A DNA stretch of 8,252 nt, from assembly GCA_937881255.1 (NCBI GenBank), contig CALGFH010000062.1, positions 1 to 8,252 of the forward strand. Direction: 5' to 3'. The DNA is from an uncultured Actinomycetes bacterium. GTDB taxonomy: Bacteria; Actinomycetota; CALGFH01. Each line of letters begins with the position of its first letter. The first letter of the stretch is position 1. This document shows, piece by piece, positions 1-6,114 of this stretch. The translations under genes were made by a program, and so were the position numbers. Under the pieces are notes generated by a model that was not told the origin of the DNA, made no database searches, and saw nothing but the letters and a program-made list of their open reading frames with translations.

Positions 1-1
1 C

Positions 2-121
2 CACGACCCGCTGTCCACCCTCCTGCTGACCGCCCTGCTGTCCCTCGGCGGGGTCCTGGTCGTCCTCCTCGCCCACATCCTCGGCGACCTGGCCGGCCAG
101 CTGGCCCAGCTGCTGTCCTGA
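2..121 (+). CDS. C-terminal end of a membrane protein (partial, 5' end outside window)
   Basis: The reading frame starting at base 2 is open from the left edge to a TGA at 119-121 and encodes the last 39 residues of a protein. The segment LSTLLLTALLSLGGVLVVLL is a convincing transmembrane helix, followed by a short amphipathic tail (HILGDLAGQLAQLLS). The gene converges on the metal transporter gene, with only 10 bases between the two stops. The opposite strand of this stretch reads as an implausible E/D/Q/G-rich peptide, which supports the plus strand. Too little is present to name a family; all that can be said is that it is an integral or anchored membrane protein. Confidence 0.5.
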   Translation, partial: HDPLSTLLLTALLSLGGVLVVLLAHILGDLAGQLAQLLS

Positions 122-143
122 ACCGGCGCGCTCACAGCTGGGC
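104..143. terminator. candidate bidirectional hairpin between convergent genes
   Basis: A perfect 9-bp inverted repeat (GCCCAGCTG at 104-112, CAGCTGGGC at 135-143) surrounds both stop codons (119-121 plus, 134-132 minus) with a 22-base loop. The position suits a shared terminator for converging transcripts. There is no T-run on either side and the loop is long. The symmetry partly arises because both proteins happen to end in Ala-Gln-Leu-type codons, so it may be coincidence. Confidence 0.3.
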
Positions 144-1877
144 GGCGCCGTTGGCGGCCAGGGCCAGGCCGACGGCCACGATCACCGAGGCGGTGACGGC
201 CGGGAGCAGCCGCCCGGCCCGAGCCAGCGGCGACCCGGCTGGCAGGTGCAGCCGCCGGTCCATCCGGGTCCGCAGATGGGCCAGCAGCAGCCCGACCCCG
301 GTGAGGGTCGCCGCCATCCCCAGCCCGTAGGCCAGCACCAGCGCCACCCCGAACCACGCCTGCCCGAGGGCGATCCCCCCGAGCAGCACCACCACCGCCG
401 ACGGGCTCGGCACCAGCCCCCCGGCCAGCCCCAGCGCCACCAGCCCCCGCCGCCCCAGGGGCCGCGGGTGCGCGTGATCATGGTGGTGGTCGCGCCCATG
501 GTCGTGCCCGTGCGGGTGCTCCGCCTCCACGGGGTCGGCCCGGTCCGGACCATCCACTCGCTGCCCGTGGCCGTGCTCCCCGCCCTCGTGCGGGTGATGG
601 TGGCCGGTGCGGGCGCGGACGAGCAGGCCGACGCCCACGACAGCCAGGAGCAGCCCGCTGACCAGGCCGAGCCAGGGGTAGACGCGCTCGGACGCGACCG
701 CCCGTGAGGTGGTCAGGACCAGCCCCAGCAGCAGGACCCCGGCGGTGTGGGTGAGCGTGACCGTGGCCCCGATGGTCGCGGCCTGCCGCAGGGTCCCGCG
801 CAGCCCGACCAGATACGCCGCCATCACCGTCTTGCCGTGCCCAGGCGCCAGCGCGTGCGCCGCCCCCAGCCCCACCGCCAGCAGCAGCGCCACCACCGCG
901 AACCCCGGCGAGAGCGATCGCTCACCCACCAACGCGGTGAACGCCGCCGTAGCCCGATCGACTCCACCCCGGCCAGCCCCGGCCGAGGCGCCGTCCCCGT
1001 TGCCGACCCCCGTCCCAGCCTCGCCGTTCCCGGCCCCTGGGGCTGTGGACAGCGGTGCGCACCCTTCTTCACCGTCGGCTACGCTCCCCCTCCGGGGGGC
1101 CTCGCAGCGGGGGGCGGGGTTCTCGGGCGCCGTCCCGTCGGCTACCGAGGGCCCGGGGTCGTCTGGGGCCGGGGGGCCGCCGGGGTGGAACCTGAGGGTG
1201 GCGGTGCGCCGGTCGAGGGGGGAGCTGAGCTGGTCTTCGGGGTAGGCGGTGAGGCGGGCGCTGGTGCTGGTGGTGGGGACGTCGGTGGAGTCGAGGGTGG
1301 TGCGGTCGCCGACGGCGGTGATCTCGCGCCAGCCGACCCGACGCTGGTGGTTCGCGTCGGAGTAGGTGAGGGAGCGACCCGCCTGCCGAGGGGCCGGCAG
1401 GGGAGCGGTCAGGGCGCACTCCAGCCGCAGGGTGTCCAGGCCGCCGACGCCCTCGGGGAAGGTCAGGGCCGACCCGGTGACGGCCAGCGTGACCGGCTGC
1501 CCGTCAAGCACCGCCCGGAGGCCGGCGGCGAGCCGAGGGCACTCGCGGTCGCGCCAGGTGGCGGCCTCGGCCGGGCTGACCGTGCCGTCGTGGTCGGCGT
1601 CGAGGGCCTGGCGGGTCTGGAAGGTGGGGATCTCGGCCATGTCGACCACGTAGTCGACCGTCAGCCGGTCGGGCCCGACCCGGAGCCCGCTGTAGGCGTT
1701 GACCGTGAAGTTCCCGAGGGGATGAGCCGCCGCCGGGGCCGCCCCGGCCGCCAGCAGCCCGGCGGCCACGATCGCCAGCAGCCCGGCCCGGACCCGCCAG
1801 CCCCCGAAGGTCCGGCCGGAAGGTCCCGGACCACGCCGGGTCCCCCCGGCCGGCCTTCGTCGTGCCACGGGGCTCAC
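132..1877 (-). CDS. NicO-type nickel/cobalt (divalent metal) transporter with EF-hand ectodomain and His-rich loop
   Basis: A 581-residue protein with a GTG start whose first bases overlap the TPR stop (GTGA), implying translational coupling. Residues 27-52 form an Arg-led signal peptide, and the mature protein would begin near HPLGNFTVN. Residues 53-225 form an extracytoplasmic domain carrying a complete 12-residue EF-hand loop at 93-104 (D93, D95, D97, G98, S101, E104). Residues 226-310 are a Pro/Gly/Ala/Ser linker. From 324 onward there are about six hydrophobic segments, with the NicO hallmark HALAPGHGKT at 341-350. A cytoplasmic or exposed loop at 426-471 contains 15 histidines, as in RcnA/NicO metal transporters. 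Known for the family: transport of Ni2+ or Co2+. Inferred: the ectodomain may sense or bind Ca2+ or the transported metal. Which metal is moved, and whether by uptake or efflux, cannot be read from sequence. Confidence 0.85.
   Translation of the reverse strand: MSPVARRRPAGGTRRGPGPSGRTFGGWRVRAGLLAIVAAGLLAAGAAPAAAHPLGNFTVNAYSGLRVGPDRLTVDYVVDMAEIPTFQTRQALDADHDGTVSPAEAATWRDRECPRLAAGLRAVLDGQPVTLAVTGSALTFPEGVGGLDTLRLECALTAPLPAPRQAGRSLTYSDANHQRRVGWREITAVGDRTTLDSTDVPTTSTSARLTAYPEDQLSSPLDRRTATLRFHPGGPPAPDDPGPSVADGTAPENPAPRCEAPRRGSVADGEEGCAPLSTAPGAGNGEAGTGVGNGDGASAGAGRGGVDRATAAFTALVGERSLSPGFAVVALLLAVGLGAAHALAPGHGKTVMAAYLVGLRGTLRQAATIGATVTLTHTAGVLLLGLVLTTSRAVASERVYPWLGLVSGLLLAVVGVGLLVRARTGHHHPHEGGEHGHGQRVDGPDRADPVEAEHPHGHDHGRDHHHDHAHPRPLGRRGLVALGLAGGLVPSPSAVVVLLGGIALGQAWFGVALVLAYGLGMAATLTGVGLLLAHLRTRMDRRLHLPAGSPLARAGRLLPAVTASVIVAVGLALAANGAAQL
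1072..1145. repeat. short in-frame direct repeat in the transporter's linker
   Basis: The 11-mer CCGTCGGCTAC occurs at 1072-1082 and again at 1135-1145, exactly 63 bases (21 codons) apart. On the coding (minus) strand it gives two copies of Ser-Val-Ala-Asp-Gly (residues 244-248 and 265-269). Between the copies lies a C/G-run hairpin (CCCCC at 1086-1090 facing G's at 1094-1099). The segment also introduces two cysteines (258, 273), unusual for a plain Gly/Pro/Ala linker. It could be a small in-frame insertion or repeat expansion. Confidence 0.45.
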
Positions 1878-3334
1878 CGGCCGCTCATCCGGCTTGGGGC
1901 GGGCAGGTGGAGCCGCCCGGCCAGGGCCACCGCGGTGGGCTGGTCGCGCACGGTCAGGTAGGGGGTGATCTGGAACGCCTCGGCCAGGTGGCGGCGGGCG
2001 GCCGCGGTCATGCCGAGGTCGGCCTCGACGGCGGCCAGGTGGTACCAGAGGAGCCCGTCGCGGGTGCCGAGCCGAACCGCGGCCCGGGCGTGGGGGAGGG
2101 CCTGGCGGGGCCGTCCCGCCTGGCGTAGGGCCCAGCCGAGGGTGTCCTGGGCGTAGATGGTCGGCCGGTCGGCCAGGGCGCCCCTCGCCATGGCGACGGC
2201 GCGCCGCGGGTCGGCGCCCGGGTCGCGGGCGTGGTCGGCCTCGAACCGGGCCAGCTCCAGGTCGACGGCCACCCCGTTGGCCTGGTTGAGCCGCTCGATC
2301 ACCCGGACCAGCCGGTACTGGGCGGCCGCCGCCTCGGCGTCGCCGAGGGCGGCCCGGACGTCGCCGAGCAGGGCCACGGTGGCCGGCAGGGGCAGGCGGG
2401 CGGCCACCGGCTCCAGCAGCCGGGCCGCGCCGGCCAGGTCCCCGCGGGCGGCCGCGACCCTGGCCATGCCGACCTCGGCCAGCCCGTAGCCGGGCGACCC
2501 GTCCAGGGCCCGCCGGTAGGCGGCCCCGGCCGAGGCCAGGCGACCCGCCCCCAGGTGCAGGTTGCCGATCAGCGTCTGGACATAGGCCCGGTCGGCCGGC
2601 GAGTCGCCGCCGGCGGCGGCCGCCTGGACCATGGCCGCGACCGCTCCGGCGGGGTCGCCGAGCAGCTCGCGGGCGTACGAGACCCGGGCCAGGCTGCCCT
2701 GGGCCGGCTTGCGGTCGACCATCGCCTGGGCGGTGACCACGGCCGCCTGGTAGCGGCCCAGCTCGACCTGGGCGTCGAAGATGACCCCGAGGGCGTCGGG
2801 CAGGTCCGGGTTGGCCTTGGCGGCCCTGGTGCCCCAGGTCAGGGCGGAGCGGAAGTCGTGGCGGCCCAGGTCGAGCAGGCCGCGGGCGACCATCGTGTCG
2901 GGGTCGGCCGGGGCGAGCTTGGAGGCCTGGCCCAGCACCCCGGCCGCCTTGGCGTAGAAGGCCGGGTCGGCGGTCTCCCTGGCCTGGGCCACGTAGGCGA
3001 CGCCGAGGCGGGTGAGCAGGCGGGGCTCGCCGGGGCGCCGGCGCAGCTCGGCCTGGAGCCGGGCCACCTCGGCCCCGGTGTCGCCGGCCGCGGCCGGCCG
3101 CGCCGGCCGGGCCCCGTCGTCGTCGCCGGCGACCAGGAACCGGCCGGCCAGCAGCCCGGCGGCCAGGGTCACGACGAGCACGGCGACGGCGGCACCGCGC
3201 CCGGCCCGGGACCGGGCGGGACGGGAACGGCCGGCGGAGGGGCTGGCAGGGGTTCGAGCGAGCTTGGTGGGGAGGGGCCCGGAGGACCGGGCCCCTCCCC
3301 CCAGCGGCTCGCTACGGAGTCGTGGCGCTGCCAC
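1874..3334 (-). CDS. membrane-anchored tetratricopeptide-repeat protein
   Basis: A 486-residue protein. Residues 36-47 are Arg-rich and precede one hydrophobic segment at about 48-69 (AAVAVLVVTLAAGLLAG), which fits a signal anchor with the rest outside the membrane. Residues 91-455 are a chain of Ala/Leu-rich helical pairs with TPR-type spacing (for example LGVAYVAQARE, ALTWGTRAAKANPDLPDA, AAYRRALDGSPGY, ALPHARAAVRLGTRDGLLWYHLA). TPR arrays hold protein complexes together. The only in-frame start upstream of the Arg-rich n-region is the GTG at 3334, which lacks a visible ribosome site and overlaps the DUF4331 stop by 23 bases, so translation is probably coupled; a downstream GTG (3181) would remove the n-region. 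Its stop overlaps the transporter start. Probable role: scaffold between the DUF4331 protein and the transporter (inference). Confidence 0.75.
   Translation of the reverse strand: MAAPRLRSEPLGGGARSSGPLPTKLARTPASPSAGRSRPARSRAGRGAAVAVLVVTLAAGLLAGRFLVAGDDDGARPARPAAAGDTGAEVARLQAELRRRPGEPRLLTRLGVAYVAQARETADPAFYAKAAGVLGQASKLAPADPDTMVARGLLDLGRHDFRSALTWGTRAAKANPDLPDALGVIFDAQVELGRYQAAVVTAQAMVDRKPAQGSLARVSYARELLGDPAGAVAAMVQAAAAGGDSPADRAYVQTLIGNLHLGAGRLASAGAAYRRALDGSPGYGLAEVGMARVAAARGDLAGAARLLEPVAARLPLPATVALLGDVRAALGDAEAAAAQYRLVRVIERLNQANGVAVDLELARFEADHARDPGADPRRAVAMARGALADRPTIYAQDTLGWALRQAGRPRQALPHARAAVRLGTRDGLLWYHLAAVEADLGMTAAARRHLAEAFQITPYLTVRDQPTAVALAGRLHLPAPSRMSGR
3269..3300 (-). terminator. perfect 14-bp GC hairpin after the DUF4331 gene (attenuator or terminator)
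   Basis: GGGGAGGGGCCCGG (3269-3282) and CCGGGCCCCTCCCC (3287-3300) are exact complements separated by the 4-base loop AGGA. It begins 11 bases past the DUF4331 TAG and no T-run follows it. High-GC actinobacteria can use hairpins without U-tracts. Because the following TPR gene apparently starts upstream at 3334, the hairpin also lies in codons 12-22 of that gene. It may therefore act as a partial terminator or RNA-stability element giving more DUF4331 product than downstream products. Confidence 0.6.
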
Positions 3335-4757
3335 GGACGTAGTGCGGGTCGCTGGCGTACCCCTGGTGGGGGGTACCCACGTACGGGAACTGGTTGAGGA
3401 ACGGCGTGTCGTTGGTGTTCACGCCGTCGCCCAGCTTGTTGTTGGGCGCGATGTTGAAGTCGGGCGTGAACGGGGTGCCCCCGGCCAGCGCGCGCAGCTC
3501 GACGTCGGTGGAGTCGTCGGCGAGCCGGCGGCCGTTCGGGAACCCGGCGTTGTCGCCGCCCAGGACCCCCAGCGGGCTGGGGTTGGCGCTGGGCGGGATG
3601 CCCATGTTGAGGCGGATCATCTCCGACGGCACCACGTTCTTGGGCTGGTTGAGCCCGGGGATGCCGGTCAGGAAGATGGTGGCGATGTCGTTGCGCGGCG
3701 CCGCCGGGACCTTGACCCCCGGGTACAGCACCGGGATCAGCCGGGCCACCTCGGGGTCGAGGACGAACTTGCCGAACTGGGCGTCGTCGGCCGGCTCGGA
3801 GGCGTTGAAGCGGTCCTTCTTGGCCAGCGGGATGACGACCTCGTTGACCAGCGGCATGCCCAGGCGCGAGACCTGGACCCAGTTGCCCAGGCTCAGCGGG
3901 TCGTTGCCGCTGGGCGACAGGACCTTGGTCTGCCGGCGCCAGGAGGCGGCGTACACGCCGATGACCGAGTCAGGGTCGTCGGCCCCGGTGAGCGCCTTCT
4001 TGTCCCCGGTGAGCTGCTTGATGGGGACCTGGAGGACGATCGAGTGGGTGTTGTAGCCGCTGACCCCGTCCACCCCGGCCTCGGTGGCCCGGGGGATCAG
4101 GTGGGCCTGGTTGAACGGCCGCAGCCCGGCCAGGTCGAAGACCGAGCCCAGGTCGACGAAGAACGGGTCGTCGCGGGGACCGGCGAAGACCTTGCTGCCG
4201 TCGCTCAGGCCGGCGACGGCCGCGGAGGCCAGCTGCTCGTAGCTGGGCGTGGAGCGCGGGCCGATGTTGGCCGGCGGCACGGGCAGCCCGGAGCCCAGGA
4301 CCGTGCGGCGGCCGTTCTCGACCTTGGCCACCGAGTAGGTCTGGCGGATGTTGAAGTCGGGGTCCTTCAGCGAGCTGATCGGACCGGTGTTGTAGAGGAA
4401 GGTGTTGCCGTTCTGGACCTTGGTGGTGAAGCGGAACTCCCACACGATGTCGTCGACGGCGTCACCGTCGTTGTCGACGTTGAGCGTGTACTTCACGTCG
4501 TCGCCGAAGTTGTGGAAGTTGGGCCCGCCGGCCGGCTCCTCCAGTGGGATCCAGTTCCCCACCAGGGTGACCGTATCGGGCTTGTCGGGGCTGACGAAGG
4601 CGTAGGTGTCGGTGTTGTCGGCCACCGGGTCCTGCGAGATCTGCAGGGCCTCGCGGTGGCTGGACGCCCCCGACGGCGCCAGGGTGCCCACGACGGTGAC
4701 CAGCGCCAGCGTGGCCGCCAGACCCCCCACCGTCATGAGCTTGCGGAACTTGGACAA
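3312..4757 (-). CDS. DUF4331 family exported protein
   Basis: A 481-residue protein from a TTG start. A strong Shine-Dalgarno (GAGGAGG) sits 5 bases before TTG 4757 and places the signal peptide (MSKFRKLMTVGGLAATLALV..., cleavage near residue 30-32) at the N-terminus. The alternative ATG at 4817 overlaps the upstream stop (ATGA) but has no ribosome site and would add 20 Pro/Glu-rich residues. The mature start SSHREA, the segment DPVADNTDTYAFVSPDKPDT (43-62), IPLEEPAGGPNF (70-81) and the acidic stretch VDNDGDAVDD (94-103) are characteristic of the DUF4331 (PF14224) family, and length is typical. The biochemical role of the family is not established to my knowledge. The Asp/Asn-rich patches could bind Ca2+ or another cation (inference). 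It is the second gene of the operon and likely its most abundant product, given the hairpin right after it. Confidence 0.9.
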   Translation of the reverse strand: MSKFRKLMTVGGLAATLALVTVVGTLAPSGASSHREALQISQDPVADNTDTYAFVSPDKPDTVTLVGNWIPLEEPAGGPNFHNFGDDVKYTLNVDNDGDAVDDIVWEFRFTTKVQNGNTFLYNTGPISSLKDPDFNIRQTYSVAKVENGRRTVLGSGLPVPPANIGPRSTPSYEQLASAAVAGLSDGSKVFAGPRDDPFFVDLGSVFDLAGLRPFNQAHLIPRATEAGVDGVSGYNTHSIVLQVPIKQLTGDKKALTGADDPDSVIGVYAASWRRQTKVLSPSGNDPLSLGNWVQVSRLGMPLVNEVVIPLAKKDRFNASEPADDAQFGKFVLDPEVARLIPVLYPGVKVPAAPRNDIATIFLTGIPGLNQPKNVVPSEMIRLNMGIPPSANPSPLGVLGGDNAGFPNGRRLADDSTDVELRALAGGTPFTPDFNIAPNNKLGDGVNTNDTPFLNQFPYVGTPHQGYASDPHYVRGSATTP

Positions 4758-4762
4758 CGGAT

Positions 4763-4769
4763 CCTCCTC
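4763..4769 (-). promoter_or_regulatory. ribosome binding site fixing the TTG start of the DUF4331 gene
   Basis: GAGGAGG on the minus strand lies 5 bases upstream of TTG (4757-4755). No comparable site precedes the ATG at 4817, so this site decides the start. Confidence 0.75.
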
Positions 4770-4813
4770 GGGAGGAGCGGACAGGACAGGACGTTCGGGC
4801 TCGGGGCCTCCTC

Positions 4814-5725
4814 TCATCGGGGCGTGACGGGGTCGGTGCCGAGCACGCGCCAGGCGTCGCCCAGCGGGCCGACGACCACCGAGAAGCGCGTGCGCGGGCC
4901 CTGGACCGGCACCAGCCGGGCCCAGGCGCCGACCTCGGGACCGAAGGCGGCCACATAGGCCTCCGGCTCGACGGCGGCGTCGAAGCCCTCGGGGGCGGCC
5001 ACCGTCCAGCGGCCCCGCTCGGTGCAGGGCAGCTCGGCCAGGTCGGCCGGGCCGTACAGCTCGGCCCCGGCCTGGAGGTCGGCCGCGCCCGGGCGGTCGC
5101 AGTCGAGCAGCCGTTCGACCCAGGCGCTGACCGCCTCGGGGGCGCGGTCGTCGCCGGGCAGCTGGGCCCGGAGCGACACCGGCTCGGCGGCCACCCGCCA
5201 GCGGCCGTCCTGGCGGCTGGCCCGCCAGACCTCGACCGTGCGCGCAGGGACCAGCCCGGCGAACGGGTCGATGGCCGCCGGGTGGGCCAGGGTGACGGTC
5301 ACGTCGGCGGTGGCACGGCCGGCCGTGCGCTCGCGCCCGACCCGGACGGCCGTGACCGGGGCCCGGTCGGCCTGGGCCCGGGTGAAGCGGGCCAGCGACG
5401 GGTAGCGCCTACGGCCCGCCTGGTCGAGCAGCCCGTAGGCGACCTCGAAGTCGCCGTCGGCTCCGGCCTGGAGGAACCGCTGCACGGCCGCCCTGGCCGT
5501 CCCCGCGGCCGCGGGCGCCGGGGCCGTGCCCGGCCCGTCGGGGGTGGCCGCCGGGGCGGCCCCGGCCGGCAGGTCGAGGCGCTCGACCGAGGCGGCGCGC
5601 TCGGGGCGGCCCCCGAGGCCGTGCGCGGCCAGGGTGGCCCCGACCCCGACGGCGAGCCCGAGCAGCCCGGCCCCGGCGACGCGGAGCAGTCGGCGGCGAT
5701 CCGGGCGTGCGGCGATCAAGGGCAC
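4814..5725 (-). CDS. N-terminally anchored exported protein of unknown function, first gene of the operon
   Basis: A 303-residue protein with a GTG start preceded by GAGGAGG with a 7-base spacer. The N-terminus DRRRLLRVAGAG followed by a hydrophobic stretch (about 13-36) matches a Tat-like signal (RR-x-hydrophobic) or a signal anchor. There is no lipobox Cys. A Pro/Ala/Gly linker spans 51-75. Residues 76-185 (starting TARAAVQRFLQAGADGD, then an alternating beta pattern with VEVWRASRQDGRWRVAAEPV) resemble an NTF2-like/DUF4878-type alpha+beta fold. The C-terminal part (195-303) ends in a similar beta pattern (FSVVVGPLGDAWRVLGTDPV) and contains the protein's only two cysteines, C209 and C234, which could form a disulfide outside the cytoplasm. 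I recognise no specific family. The gap to the DUF4331 start is 56 bases. Context suggests an accessory extracytoplasmic subunit of the same system. Confidence 0.75.
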   Translation of the reverse strand: MPLIAARPDRRRLLRVAGAGLLGLAVGVGATLAAHGLGGRPERAASVERLDLPAGAAPAATPDGPGTAPAPAAAGTARAAVQRFLQAGADGDFEVAYGLLDQAGRRRYPSLARFTRAQADRAPVTAVRVGRERTAGRATADVTVTLAHPAAIDPFAGLVPARTVEVWRASRQDGRWRVAAEPVSLRAQLPGDDRAPEAVSAWVERLLDCDRPGAADLQAGAELYGPADLAELPCTERGRWTVAAPEGFDAAVEPEAYVAAFGPEVGAWARLVPVQGPRTRFSVVVGPLGDAWRVLGTDPVTPR

Positions 5726-5732
5726 GGCGAAA

Positions 5733-5739
5733 CCTCCTC
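5733..5739 (-). promoter_or_regulatory. ribosome binding site of the first operon gene
   Basis: GAGGAGG on the minus strand, 7 bases before GTG 5725, supports that non-ATG start and excludes upstream extensions of the frame. Confidence 0.7.
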
Positions 5740-5770
5740 GGCTCGATCAGGAGCGCTGTGGAACAGGGAG

Positions 5771-5786
5771 GCGCCGGGCCCGGCGC
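5771..5786. repeat. 16-bp perfect palindrome in the leader of the minus-strand operon
   Basis: GCGCCGGGCCCGGCGC is fully self-complementary and lies 46-61 bases upstream of the GTG at 5725. It could be a protein-binding site or a leader RNA structure. Very GC-rich DNA makes such palindromes easier by chance. Confidence 0.35.
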
Positions 5787-5834
5787 GTCCGCCGAGCGGT
5801 GGTCCACCCGGCTGATTGCGTTGTCTCGCTAGCT

Positions 5835-5855
5835 GTTCGTCGCCCGCCGACGAAC
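5835..5855. promoter_or_regulatory. 8-bp inverted repeat, candidate operator
   Basis: GTTCGTCG (5835-5842) and CGACGAAC (5848-5855) are exact inverted copies separated by 5 bases, 110-130 bases upstream of the minus-strand operon start. Arm length and centre-to-centre spacing suit a dimeric repressor, though a small RNA hairpin is also possible. Confidence 0.4.
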
Positions 5856-5887
5856 CGATTGCCCCGGCTAACGTAATTCGCACTCAT

Positions 5888-5902
5888 GCATACGTCGTAC
5901 GC
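5888..5902. promoter_or_regulatory. imperfect 15-bp palindrome, candidate operator
   Basis: GCATACG-T-CGTACGC has six of seven matching arm pairs around a central T. It lies in the AT-richer core of the divergent region, where a regulator could affect both directions. Support is symmetry and position only. Confidence 0.3.
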
Positions 5903-6014
5903 TCATTCAGCCGAAGGTGTCATACCTCCTCTATACGCGGAATCGGTCTTCGGACGGTAGAGTTGGCCCCGTGAGGTGAGGGGGCAGTTCCGGTTCGTTA
6001 GGGGGGTACGCAGC

Positions 6015-6104
6015 GTGCACAACCTTGGTTTCACCCTGACCGGCCCGAGCATTGACGGCCTGCTGCCAGGGCCGCGGTCATCCTCAGCGTTGCGCCACCG
6101 TTGA
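6015..6104 (+). CDS. possible 29-codon small ORF / leader peptide upstream of the SbnA-like gene
   Basis: A GTG at 6015 opens a 29-codon frame ending in TGA at 6102-6104 and would encode MHNLGFTLTGPSIDGLLPGP plus a Ser/Arg/His-rich tail. A purine run AGGGGGG (6000-6006) lies 8 bases upstream as a reasonable ribosome site. The stop overlaps the ribosome site (GAGGGGG, 6103-6109) of the next gene, an arrangement typical of translational coupling. I recognise no family, and the tail has no clear biosynthetic-precursor signature. It may be a regulatory leader peptide, a real small protein, or chance. Confidence 0.3.
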   Translation: MHNLGFTLTGPSIDGLLPGPRSSSALRHR

Positions 6105-6109
6105 GGGGG
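6103..6109 (+). promoter_or_regulatory. ribosome binding site fixing the GTG start of the SbnA-like gene
   Basis: GAGGGGG lies 5 bases before GTG 6115. An in-frame TTG at 6052 would add 21 Cys/Arg/Gly-rich residues with no similarity to the family, so GTG 6115 is preferred. Confidence 0.65.
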
Positions 6110-6114
6110 CCGCG

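Larger units (their letters stand above)
5740..6014. promoter_or_regulatory. divergent intergenic region with presumed promoters for both gene sets
   Basis: This stretch contains no convincing gene larger than a few codons and must carry the promoters of the minus-strand operon and the plus-strand pair. Bases 5860-5960 are clearly less GC-rich than the genes around them. Minus-10-like words are present (TAGAGT at 5958-5963 on plus; TATAGA, the complement of 5930-5935, on minus), but I find no well-spaced TTGACA-like partner for either, so no promoter is placed exactly. Two palindromic elements inside it are listed separately. Confidence 0.5.

Noticed and set aside
95..106. 12-bp palindrome GGCCAGCTGGCC near the left edge
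   Set aside because: It lies inside the coding end of the upstream gene in GC-rich repeated Ala/Gly/Gln/Leu codons, with no loop or T-run, so it is best explained by codon composition.
747..1961. A 404-codon plus-strand frame opposite the transporter gene
   Set aside because: Its translation is Gly/Arg/Pro-rich with no motifs, and the minus strand carries the NicO motif, EF-hand and membrane segments.
4758..4817. ATG at 4817 as the start of the DUF4331 gene (ATGA overlap with the upstream stop)
   Set aside because: No ribosome site precedes it and it adds a Pro/Glu-rich extension before the signal peptide. TTG 4757 has GAGGAGG at ideal spacing. It remains possible as a minor start.
3012..4958. 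A 648-codon open frame on the plus strand opposite the DUF4331 and TPR genes
   Set aside because: It is a GC-bias shadow: Gly/Arg/Val/Asp-rich low-complexity translation without domains, while the minus strand encodes a recognisable DUF4331 protein with signal peptide and ribosome site.
5903..5930. Strong AGGAGGT followed directly by ATG on the minus strand in the divergent region
   Set aside because: There is no spacer between ribosome site and ATG, and the frame ends after six codons, so it cannot be supported as a gene. A leader role is conceivable but unsupported.
6052..6080. TTGACG as a minus-35 promoter box for the SbnA-like gene
   Set aside because: No acceptable minus-10 hexamer occurs at 16-18 bases spacing (CGGTCA-type sequence only), and a start there would leave a very short leader.
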